Source: Choanephora cucurbitarum (Eukaryota > Mucoromycota > Mucoromycetes > Mucorales > Choanephoraceae). From it: 13,177 nt of DNA. Under the pieces are notes generated by a model that saw only the letters and a list, made by a program, of their open reading frames with translations, was not told where the DNA came from and ran no database searches. Positions 1-8,883 of the stretch are shown one piece after another; the first letter of the stretch is position 1, and each line of letters opens with the position of its first letter. Both the position numbers and the translations under genes were made by a program. The DNA is taken from positions 1 to 13,177 of the forward strand of contig JAIWNI010000278.1 of assembly GCA_025331435.1 (NCBI GenBank), read 5' to 3'.

Positions 1-494
1 TTTAAACTGCACAACCTTTAACCGTGACATCTGAGTTTTTTGCCATAAGTCTCTAGTAAAAAATAAAAAAGAATAAAAGAGATTACTTTAATTGAACTCA
101 AGTAGAGACAGAATTGATTGAGTAAGATAAAGATAATGTTTTTTGAAATGATGATGAGGGCTATTTGTACTAGTGAAATGCGGATGATAACAAATAACAG
201 GAAAGATTGAGTAGATCAAATTGTCAAGAAAAAGGTGAAAGATCAGGAAAGGAGATAATGGCAGAGCGAATTAAAAAGAGAATGTTCTTGTTAAGAGAGA
301 GATCCTATAACCGCAGCTGATGTAGAATACTCAGCTCACAACAATAAAAGCGTGACTCAGAGAACTAATACCACATCTTTCGTCTTCGCTTTGGCAACCT
401 GGTTATAGGTGTGACAGTATACAAAAAATTAAAGCATGGCTGGAGAGCCTAAATCTTCGTTTTGCTAAATGCTTTTTTTTGTTAGTTATTTCTT

Positions 495-572
495 GCCACC
501 TACGGTCGGAACTCTTCAGTGAGAAAGGACTCTTGGCGTTATGAACGCTGGGGGTACGCCTACGGACGTGGC
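495..572. other. Small GC-richer block bounded by GCCAC and GTGGC
   Basis: The block begins GCCAC and ends GTGGC, a 5-bp inverted pair. It contains two copies of CCTACGG (CTACGGTCGG and CCTACGGACG) and an internal perfect hairpin GCGTT-ATG-AACGC. It stands out from the AT-rich flanks. It could be a remnant of a transposon end, a miniature element or a structured RNA; nothing here decides between these. Confidence 0.3.
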
Positions 573-720
573 TCATTTGCTTTTAGTATTTTGCAAACTG
601 TATCTTAGTAACAGTTGAGGCATGCTCAGACACAAATAACTAAACATACTATAGCACTATTAACTTGTAAAGTAGATAGAGTGATGTACTTAACCGAAAA
701 CGCTGTTTCAGATCTTGCTT

Positions 721-724
<4 letters not shown>

Positions 725-758
<34 letters not shown>
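725..758. repeat. (CA)17 microsatellite
   Basis: Seventeen perfect CA units, preceded by a short A run and followed by TACATC. Confidence 0.95.
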
Positions 759-762
<4 letters not shown>

Positions 763-907
763 TCTACATTCTATTATCAGGGGAGAACAACATGCCAAAA
801 CGTAAAAGAACGACTCAAGGTCGCCTTTCATTATTAGTTTGGACGCTTACCTCACATTGCACTTGGAACATATGAGAAGCATAATTAATGAAATGGCAAC
901 AATAGCT

Positions 908-2917
908 TTAAGAATAAATATTTATATATAAATATATATATACATATTTGCAACAAGGTGAAAGAAAAAGGGGAAAAAAGAAAAAGAAGCACAACCATTC
1001 ATCCCTTTTTCTCTTATTGGCTATGCGTGGAGGGGTCTGGAGACCAGAGGGCAAAGTAAAGCTCAACAAACCAGAAGGAATCACGAATTCTTCATTGGTT
1101 GTTGTTGTTGTAGCTGTTTTTATTATTGTTGCTGTTTCTTGGCAGACTCTCTAAAAACATTACAAAATGTTAGCTTAATGAAAACTCGTCTAAATTCATA
1201 GATTACCAAAGCAACGTGCGCCTTCTTGTATGCTTGAATAAACGATGGTATAATGTTGTCAAACTCAACAACAACAGGCTTCGTCTTTCGCAAACGACAG
1301 GTATATCCTTGAACATAGTCCAGAAAGAAAGTTGATAACGTGGTTTCTAAAAAAAAAAAAAAAGACTACGCATTAGATATATGAGTCCGGTCATTGTCAA
1401 ACATGAAGACTTACTCGAGAACTGGAAACCAACGTATACAACGCCGGCCAAGACATCGCGATCACCACTAACTCTCTTGAAGGTGGAGTCAAGCATATCT
1501 TTGAGTGTCTTGCAAGTCTCCATCTTACTATCAAAAGTACTTTTTCTACTATTATTGTCAGAGCTTAATGAGGCCTCGCCGTATCCAATCTCAACATTAT
1601 TAGCTTGAATTATTAAATCAGCTCTCTTGCCCATTGGCTTTCTGGATCCTTCTACAGCAAACAAATGCCTTCTCTCTGCCGAAGCGTTGCTAGGGATCTC
1701 TCCCCGTCTACACTTCAAATTCATAGCTCCAACTTGAATATCAACAATGTTGGCCCAAAGCTTGAGCATTAATTCAGTTTCTGACATATTGTCAACGAAC
1801 TGACTGCTGATTATGTTATTGATGATGTTGATGGCGCCAACGAAGAAAGGAAAAGAGGCAGAGTCTTGATCTACATGTGCTAATTGCTGGATTACAAATT
1901 GCAACATGTTTGGAAAGTATCCAGAAGAGGAAGAGTTATTGGCATTATGCTTACAAAGAATTGAGTTACATCTTAAACGAAAGCTATAGCTCAAATACAT
2001 GTATTGCATAACTTACCCAGTTTAACAAGGTTTCAATGGAAGCAGCAAGAGTGCTGTCAACAGCGGGCAATTGCTTGGCCTTGGTAGCGATAATGGCATC
2101 AATGTCTTCTTGGTTCAGGTATCTAGCAAAAGCACAGTCATCCAAGTCGACAACCCACGAATGGCACAAACTAAAGGAATATGGTTTGAGTTCTGAATTC
2201 AGTTGTGTAGGTTATTTTGACTTACTCCTCATACAGCTTTTCATCACATACATGCTTTAATGTATCTTCTAACTTTTTTCCAGAGGGCAACAGCCACTTT
2301 TCTTCTTCATTCATCAAGTTATAAGCATTGCATATTTGTTCTTTATGTTGTTGTTGCAACGTATGGTCAGAGCTGATAGTGGCAGTAGGTGAAGCGGTTA
2401 TTGAAATATTACTATTCTCTGCGTTGCTCTTGACTAATTCTTGCAAATACTTTTTTTCTTATTTTAAAATCAGATCTTCAATGAATCAGAAGTAAATCAA
2501 CTTACGATGATTCTGTCTAATTGCAACTTCTTCCATTTTGGCTGCTTATTTTGTCTGGCAACCTAAAAGACTACATATAAGAAAGACTTACAATGAAATT
2601 GCAAATGATTAGACTTGCCTCAACGTTCAACACTTCTGCTGCTTTTTCAAACATCGAGTTCCAGTACAAACTCATATCTTCTTCAATAAAGCTTTGCAAA
2701 ATAAATGTCTTGTTTCGACGGCAGAAATTTTCAATGTCTCTTTCTTTTACTTCTACTAGATCAAAAAATTCGCGAAACTCTTCAGCAAAAAAAAGTTTGT
2801 CAGTATCTGATTTTTTTCCATACTTCATTTTGCTTTACTGATGAGAACATTAGGTGGTATACCAGACGATAGCTGAATAGAAGAGGCTGAGGGTTCTGTG
2901 AAGTTAACTGAAGACAT
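908..2917 (-). CDS. Spliced lineage-type hypothetical protein with a C-terminal restriction-endonuclease-like block
   Basis: Function unknown. My exon model on the minus strand is 2917-2863, 2806-2619, 2562-2506, 2449-2226, 2170-2017, 1949-1415, 1346-1207 and 1150-908, giving about 531 residues. Reading phase is kept across all seven introns. Visible segments are an acidic helical N-terminus (residues 19-81), EEEKWLLPSGKKLEDTL at about 148-164, DLCHSWVVDLDD at 175-186, and GKRADLIIQANNVEIGYGEA at 333-352 followed by TLKDMLD at 374-380. D337, E346 and E351 lie where a PD-(D/E)XK core would be, but the usual lysine after E-x is absent. From memory this order of motifs matches a large Mucoromycota family of uncharacterised proteins; the nuclease-like fold is my inference. 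The tail contains KRKR and then a low-complexity C-terminus, so the 3' end is uncertain: without the last splice it stops at 1123. The start could also be the ATG at 2828. No partner gene is adjacent. Confidence 0.75.
1349..1363. repeat. A15 run forming an intron polypyrimidine tract
   Basis: Fifteen A on the plus strand. On the minus strand this is a T15 tract directly before the acceptor AG of the 68-nt intron 1414-1347 of the spliced gene. Confidence 0.9.
2563..2618 (-). other. Second intron, GC-AG or very short GT-AG
   Basis: The reading frame must skip the stop after residues CNFIVSLSYM. Two choices keep phase. One is a GC-AG intron 2618-2563 (56 nt, donor GAG|GCAAGT). The other is a 29-nt GT-AG intron 2591-2563 (donor ATT|GTAAGT). 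Both share the acceptor TCTTTTAG. The 56-nt version matches the other introns of this gene in length and the usual GC-donor consensus, and it removes nine residues (ASLIICNFI). Confidence 0.5.
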
Positions 2918-3420
2918 AATGAGAAAAGGATTGTTTACCAAATGAACAGTTCCTGTGAGGGTCTTTTTTTTCAAATAAGCTGTAACTCAGTCCTGAGACT
3001 CGCCAGTTTTGAAGCGGAGTAAGTCTCATAGGAAAATACTTTTTTGGAGAAATTTTGAAATCCGCCGACTAAAAGAAGCAAATGATGTAAGATATCCTTG
3101 GAACGCTTCCTTTTAGCTTAAAGCCGCTAAATACATTGTCAAAGGAAAAGAAAAGCCTAGAATAAATATGTGGAGCTTGTTGCATTTCAAGACTGTTTGT
3201 AGCTTAGATTCTCTTTGGCCGCTTCAAATCAAGAGATTTGAATTGCTGGCTTTGTAATTTCTTTCTTTTTTTTTTCCAAGACTCCAGTGATCATTTTGAG
3301 GCTTGTTTCTTTCCCTATTTTTCTTGTAGCAAGCTGTACCTTCCGATCAGTTTGATGTTTCCACGAGAGTTGAAGCTATCAGTAACGCAAGTTTCAGAGT
3401 AAGCAAGCCATTTCCCAAGA

Positions 3421-3459
3421 CAGCGACGACAACGACAACGACAACGACAACAACAACGC
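3421..3459. repeat. (ACAACG)-type repeat
   Basis: Short imperfect repeat of ACGACA/ACAACG units. In the plus frame that is open from 3339 to 3532 it encodes a run of threonines. Confidence 0.85.
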
Positions 3460-4225
3460 TATGGATGACAAATAAAAAAGAGGTCAAACAAACAGTGGAT
3501 GCAAGACAGAATTCTGGCTTGTCTATCTTCTGACCGCTTGTTTTGTCTCCCTTCTTCTTTTCTTTGATCAGCGAGTCAAAAGCAGCAGAGCACGTTATGT
3601 TCTGTTTTCAGCAGCGTCTGGTTCTAAACAAGACCCCCTTTCCGGAGATGCACAGAGACAGGCATGGAATGTGACAGTAACGACAAGTGATATTGGCTCT
3701 TGCATCGAAAGCACAAACCGAGTTTGGTCTGTACGCGGTTTGTATCCCCCCCCTTTTCCTGCTTATTTTTTGCTCTTTCGACAAGACGCAAAAGGCTCTC
3801 GGTAAGAAGAAGGAAATGGACAGACTCTTTCAAGACACTAGTAAAACAAGATGTACCTATGAGGTTAGCTGGCTGTGGGCAGAGTTGGTTGGACGACGTA
3901 ACTTGCATTTAGTAGACTAGGATGTATATCTAGCCAAAGAAAAACAAAAACACGAAGAAGACGAGGATGAAAACCACAGACACGAAGTAGCACTTCAGCT
4001 CAGCATCGTCAGATGACTTACGGCAAAAACATGGATGAAATGAAGAGAAACAAAGCCTGTGTGCCAGTTGGAGCTGGGAGAGAAAAAAACAAGAAAGAAA
4101 GAATATGATGCACAGATATACGAATAGTTGAATACGAGAATACGCTCAAAGTGCTTTAGATGCAAGGGATTCAACTAGAGGGATAAGATGCAATGACAGA
4201 TTGGATGTTGAGTGTTGAAGTTTGA

Positions 4226-4255
4226 ATTGTCAGCGATTGTCAGCGATTGTCAGCG
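4226..4255. repeat. Three copies of the 10-mer ATTGTCAGCG
   Basis: Three perfect head-to-tail copies of ATTGTCAGCG, followed by a partial fourth (AT). No coding role seen. Confidence 0.95.
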
Positions 4256-5504
4256 ATAGAGGCTGGTTGTTGACTATCTGTAGAAGAAAAGCCAGTAAAG
4301 TACAGACAGAGGGTAGACAATGAGACAAGAAAAGAGACACAGAAGATAGACAGAGAAGCAAAGTGAGAGATGGAGCTAGAGAGGAGCTGCAAACAAATGG
4401 ACCAAAGTAGACTTGGTTGGACTGGTATGCTGATAGCCTGAGGAAACACTACTGTTGGAGATGTATCTGTATTTGCGCCAAAAACACACAAAAAAAAAAC
4501 GATTGTAGATCAGTTGTAGATGTAGCATGAAGATATCATTTAGCTGAAGATGCTATACAAAATGGATTAGTGACGATTGGAGAAGAGGATTTGCATCAGA
4601 TCATCTTGACGGAGCTCACACAGTAAGTCAAGAAGACAAAAGCGAGAGAGAGAGAAAGAGAGAGAAAGAAAAGACAAGGAAAGGGATAGAAATGCGAGAG
4701 ATAGATCCAAAAAAGACACAATAAAAGGAAACAAAGAATTTATGCATTTTTGCAACAAAACAAAGCTAAGGAGGGAAAAAAAAGAGAAGTCTAGATGAAG
4801 ATTGCAGCTAAAAGAGAGTAAATCTGCAGTGATGGTTGAGAAAAAATAGAGGTAAGAAAAGAAAGGAGAGGCTCAAGAGAGTTATGGTCATAACAGAGGC
4901 TATGGTTGAATAAGCAGGTGAAATGCCAAAGACCGAATGCTTACGTTTCTTTCAAGATGAATGCAGCTTATGCTGACAGAAATCATTTCGACAGCTACAG
5001 TAGTCACTCGATCTGAGAGTGTTTGATCTAAGGGTGTTTGATTTAAAAGTATGCTCAATATAAGAGTGAACATTTCTCGACAATGAGACAATGGAGCACC
5101 AAGTGAATGGAAAGTAGTCTTTTTCCCTCCTTTTGTTCGAAGCGACCGATAATATCCGACGTATGTTGGATTAGCATGCATTGGTATGGCCTGGCTTTTG
5201 ACTTGATTTCGAGTGAAGGCTTGATAATCTCAGACACATACCAGAGATAGCAAGAGCAGTAACGGATCGGATTCAAATTTGGATTCGAATTCGAATTCGA
5301 ACAATAGAGCAAAATGAGACAATGAACAAGAGCTTTGGTTTTTAACGCCAGCAATAAGATTCGACTGGTTTATTGAAAGAGAAGAAGAAAATAGAAGACG
5401 ATTTATGATAAAAGTAATTATGAGTGCTTTTTGTGTTTGTGAATAACAGAAAGCGACGGATGTAGATAAAGTGTTGAAAAAATAAGCGGTATTTACGACA
5501 AAGA

Positions 5505-5555
5505 TGAATGAATGAGTGATTGAATGAATGAATGAATAAATAAATAAATAAATGA
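5505..5555. repeat. (GAAT)/(AAAT) tetranucleotide repeat
   Basis: GAAT units interrupted by GTGATT, then more GAAT units passing into AAAT units. The minus-strand reading frames rich in F, I, H and S over this stretch are simply translations of the repeat. Confidence 0.9.
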
Positions 5556-6651
5556 AAAAGAGGGCAAATGAATATGGTTATAAAATGCAATGAGTGTTGA
5601 ATGATAAATATTAGTGTTTCGTATGATAGTTTTGATAAGAACAGAGACAAAGGCAGAGACAAAGGCAGGGCTTGAATTCAGGTCATGAGTTATCCAGTAG
5701 CAAGCATTTTCAGCAGCAAGTATTTCCAGTAGCACCAAAAAGAAAATGAAAAAGAGGAGAGACAAGAACGCAGAGGGTAAGCCTTTCCCTCGACTCGTTT
5801 TCACAAGCCAAAGGAAAAAAACTTAGTTCTGTTCGCACTATCCTAACTCCGTAGCAGAAAAGCCGTTCTACCTGTCCACTAACGAGGAATAGTACAAGTA
5901 TGTCTGTACCCACTTCCTCTATCCAGATCCCTACAGGACCGCTCATAGGTTGTCAAGAGATCAGGCGGCTCAGTGGCACTTTGTCAGTGTTTGACTCAAT
6001 CCCAATACAGGCGACGAGGGTCGTTCGCGAAAATGAACTAGCGTAAGATAGTGGTCTGCTTCTATTAGAGAAGGAAGGCAGCATCAGCCTTTGTTCTTGC
6101 CCCACTAAGCCTGCATGAGAGAGATAGAGAGGCATCATCATTAAGAGAGATATCAGAAAGACAGCTTAAGAGAAAAGAAGAGACGCGTGCCTTTTTTTTT
6201 TCGGACGAAAGACGGCTTGATCTTGGTGAAATAGACTTGAGCAGGTTGCAAAGGCCTAAACTAGACAAAATAAAGCAGGGTGAGTAACACTAGAGATAAA
6301 TAAGGGTAATGTGTTACTTGCCGTTGGGTTTGCCAAAGTGATGAGCTGTCAAGGAGTAGCTTAAGTGCTTTGATAAAGAGAAAAGAAGAGAGAGAGAAAA
6401 AAAAGAAAGACAAAGAAAAATTTGACTAAAATATACACACTAAGCAAAGACAGCGAACGAATCATGTCTTGGCATCTCATGAGTCTGATAATCAGTATTG
6501 TGATGCAAATAAAGTAAACAAAGTAATCAAATCGCATGAAATCATCCTCAGTGTAATTTTATGCAACAGCAGCCCCCTCCCCCTTTTTTGGTTATGGCAG
6601 ACAAACTCCTCTTGAAATTTCGAAAGGCTTTTCTTCTTCTCTTCTTGACAA

Positions 6652-6777
6652 CCAGAAAAATCTGGCTTCAATGTGATGCAGTACACAGACGACACACTAT
6701 TATCAAGAGGACATATGAAGCTTCAAGAACAGCAACTACTCGTATTGTTTTTGTTCAGCTGTATATCGTGGTTATAA
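6652..6777 (+). pseudogene. Possible LINE reverse-transcriptase fragment (YxDD box)
   Basis: An open plus-strand stretch reads NVMQYTDDTLL and continues to LFSCISWL before a TAA at 6775. In LINE reverse transcriptases the catalytic box is typically YADD followed by T/V and L, and an SGLKIN-like motif follows about 30 residues later. Here the distance from YTDD to ISWL is about 29 residues. The second position is T rather than A, and the frame is closed at both ends with no other reverse-transcriptase motif visible. If real it is a short dead fragment; chance is a serious alternative. Confidence 0.22.
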
Positions 6778-6915
6778 GTATCTTCAATGCGATTCTATAG
6801 GGAAGAAAAGAAAAAGAAGACGAAAATAAAGATAACACGGACCAGTTCAAATCGATCGTGAGGTATGGATGTGAACAAAAGAAAAGAGAAGAAAAGAAAA
6901 GACAGGCGTCAAGAG

Positions 6916-7089
6916 TTAGTTAGCTTTATGAATACGGCAAGAACGAAAGGCTTGAGTTGTATGAAGAATATGTGCTTTTCTGTTTGATTGATCCATATCA
7001 ATAAACATAACCTCTCCAGAACACAAAAGACCTTTATGGTGCGCATTTTGATCCGTGAAAAGAGGTATACGCATAGGATACCTAAGCAT
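6916..7089 (-). CDS. Small open frame with coding-like composition, unknown
   Basis: An ATG-initiated frame of 57 residues, beginning MLRYPMRIPLFTDQNAHH and including CSGEVMFIDMDQ and AFRSCRIHKAN. Its composition is mixed, unlike the low-complexity frames around it, and it has no internal repeat. I recognise no family. It lies near the point where strand purine bias reverses. A minus-strand AG at about 7095 could act as a splice acceptor, so it might be a last exon rather than a separate gene. It may equally be a chance frame. Confidence 0.2.
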   Translation of the reverse strand: MLRYPMRIPLFTDQNAHHKGLLCSGEVMFIDMDQSNRKAHILHTTQAFRSCRIHKAN

Positions 7090-7570
7090 CCACTATTTTA
7101 GAGTCATACAACAACGTCAATTTCGCCACCTCTATCCCCACCACCTCTATCTCCACCTTTTCTTCCTTGCACAAAGAATGTAGCGACAGGATCCATCTGT
7201 CTTTTCCTCTTTTTTTTTCACAAGCACTTTGATCATTGCTACTACCGTCATCCCACTCGACGTCTCAAACATCTTTGATCTTTTCCTAAACAGACTTACT
7301 CTCGCCTGCTGTTCCAGATCACAAGTAGCTAGTTTCATCCTCGCTTCATACACTTTTCCATACATAAATTGCAAAACTAGCCATCTACAACCTGTTTATT
7401 TTTCGCTTCGTCTTTTTTTTTTTCAGTATAACCAAAGCCATTTGTTCCTCACTTTGCGTTTTTTTGGGCCTTTTCTGTCTTCTCATTGAACCTTCTTTCT
7501 TGTGTATCTATGTGCTTGCTTTGTCTCCTTGTCTTTGTCTCATTTTTCTAAATCCTTCCATCTTCTTCTT

Positions 7571-7573
<3 letters not shown>

Positions 7574-7620
<47 letters not shown>
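7574..7620. repeat. (TC)n microsatellite
   Basis: About 23 uninterrupted TC units within a longer pyrimidine-rich plus-strand stretch (about 7180-7640). Confidence 0.95.
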
Positions 7621-7622
<2 letters not shown>

Positions 7623-7645
7623 AACTTGATCCAATTTGATTTTAG

Positions 7646-7716
7646 GCGAAACGAAGCTGTTTATTGTTGGTAATGCTGTTACTGGTGCTATTGCCACTGC
7701 GTATCAGATATTGACG
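7646..7716 (+). other. Possible isolated exon, weak
   Basis: A 71-nt stretch preceded by a pyrimidine tract ending TTTTAG and followed by the donor-like GTATGA. One frame reads TKLFIVGNAVTGAIATAYQI, whose composition looks like protein. No neighbouring exon in phase was found, and the minus-strand pseudogene begins immediately downstream. Low confidence; reported because the splice-like boundaries coincide with the open frame. Confidence 0.15.
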
Positions 7717-7743
7717 GTATGAACCATCCAACTAATCAATCGT

Positions 7744-8815
7744 TCAGTAGATCCTCTTCTCAGAGCACATCATGTTGTTTTGTTTCTCCATGACAAAGGA
7801 AGCGATGCCTTGCACTACATTCTGTAGAAGCAAAAGAAGCTGTTGCAGATTGTTCATTGCTCGTCTCCTATTACTTCCATTTCCACCTTCATTTTCATTT
7901 TCATTTTCATTTTCATTTTCATTTTCATTTTCATTTTCATTTTCATTTTCATTTTCATTTTCATTTTCATTTTCATTTTCATTTTCATTTTCATTTTCAT
8001 TTTCATTTTCATTTTTATCGTCTTTCATACTCTTGCTGTTCCATCTTATCTTCTTTTGACTGTTAACACCACAGACATTGAAGGCTATGCAGATTGTTTT
8101 GTACTGAGTTGAACGGTCAATCTCATTTGTAGTACCTTTCTTTCTCTTGAGTACTGTGATGTCAGACCAGAGTTCGTTTCTCGACAGGTCAGAAAAAGCA
8201 TTGTTCATTATCTGTAAATGGGTAGAAGAAACAAAAGGCAAGATCACTGAAAGCACAGACCTTGTCATCTGTGCGATGGATAGTTGCAGCATATCCTGGT
8301 CTACCAGTATGATTCTTTTTTTTTCTTTTCCTTTGTTCATTAGAAGAACAAGAGTTGGACATTCAGAACAGCCTTTGTCTCTCAGACCAACTTGCTTGCA
8401 CTTGGTCTAGTCCATTGCTCTGGCACTTTGTCTACGCAAAAGCATCATGTGTTGCATCAAGAACACTGATCAATCTCCTGCCATGCTTTCAATTGCACTG
8501 GTAAAACAACACATGGAGGCATTGATCAATTCGGCTGGATCGTGTCTATCTTGTAAACTTCCAACCCCACAGTCTTGGTATGAGCTTCTCATTCGATCTA
8601 CCTCCTGTTGTCTTGGTACACGCAAGCAAGTCTTGAGAAGAAAGCCATGAGGATTTTTGAGTTTAACAAGACCCATTGAAATTGATTTGTTGAACAGCAT
8701 AGAGATCGACAGCTGATTTGATGTGTTGATATGGCTTCCCATCAGTTTGCTCTCTTATGACAATTGCTTTCAAAAAGTCAATGATCTTTTCTTCTGTAAC
8801 ATAGATGCCACTAGC
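7744..8815 (-). pseudogene. Decayed tyrosine-recombinase-like / Ndc10-like gene
   Basis: Family-like pieces follow each other in order on the minus strand. 8815-8666 reads GIYVTEEKIIDFLKA then AVDLYAVQQINFNG. After a one-base frame change, 8675-8470 reads KNPHGFLLKTCLR and RMRSSYQDCGVGSLQD. After stops TGA (8470-8472) and TAG (8407-8409) the same frame gives MQHMMLLRRQSARAM and CPTLVLLMNKGKEK. A slip at the nine-base A run (8316-8324) leads to GRPGYAATIHR and VCAFSDLAFCFFYPF. A slip at a T run leads to SRNELWSDITVLK, IDRSTQYKTICIAF and RWNSKSM. This order is what I remember for fungal Crypton/Ndc10-type DNA-binding proteins with a tyrosine-recombinase fold. Between CGVNSQKK and RWNS roughly 25 residues, including the usual H-x-x-R, appear deleted. 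The position expected for the tyrosine is occupied by a hexanucleotide repeat. It cannot encode an intact protein. Confidence 0.7.
7891..8010. repeat. (ATTTTC)20 hexanucleotide array inside the pseudogene
   Basis: Twenty near-perfect copies of ATTTTC. Read on the minus strand in the pseudogene frame it encodes an alternating Glu-Asn tract; on plus it gives FS, FI and FH tracts, which are artefacts. The frame stays open on both sides of the array because the unit is six bases long. Confidence 0.97.
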
Positions 8816-8835
8816 TTATATATTCATGTGTGATT

Positions 8836-8883
8836 ATGTCGATATGTCGATATGTCAATATGTCAATATGTCAATATGTCAAT
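8836..8883. repeat. Six copies of an 8-mer (ATGTCGAT/ATGTCAAT)
   Basis: Two copies of ATGTCGAT followed by four of ATGTCAAT, with no gaps. The array lies just upstream, in the minus-strand sense, of the recognisable start of the recombinase-like pseudogene, so it may mark where the N-terminal part was lost. Confidence 0.95.

Larger units (their letters stand above)
1..907. other. Intergenic region, no gene supported
   Basis: AT-rich sequence with stops in all frames. It holds the GC-richer block at 495-572, a (CA)17 tract at 725-758 and AT-only sequence near 912-944. The only open frame over 60 codons, on the minus strand at 649-831, is carried by translation of the CA repeat and shows no other coding character. 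Confidence 0.6.
2918..7640. other. Long region with no supported gene, purine-rich on plus
   Basis: No open frame here has recognisable domains. From about 3920 to 6900 the plus strand is dominated by A and G (GA, GAAA and GACA motifs), so the long minus-strand frames rich in L, S and F are composition artefacts. Short islands with more normal amino-acid composition occur at 3339-3532, 4544-4622, 5900-6040 and 6652-6777 (plus strand) and 6916-7089 (minus strand); they are treated individually. Confidence 0.55.

Noticed and set aside
4240..5804. Several minus-strand ORFs of 60-106 residues rich in L, S, F and I
   Set aside because: Composition artefacts of the GA-rich plus strand and of the GAAT/AAAT repeat; no motif or splice support.
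7450..7467. Minus strand reads PKKRKV, identical to a classical nuclear localisation signal
   Set aside because: It sits in a short closed frame made from an A7 run with no protein around it; chance in A-rich DNA.
7772..8112. Long plus-strand frames rich in FS, FI and FH
   Set aside because: They are the three translations of the ATTTTC array and vanish outside it.
8836..8883. CRISPR-like regular repeat
   Set aside because: The repeats are contiguous 8-mers with no spacers, and the genome is eukaryotic.
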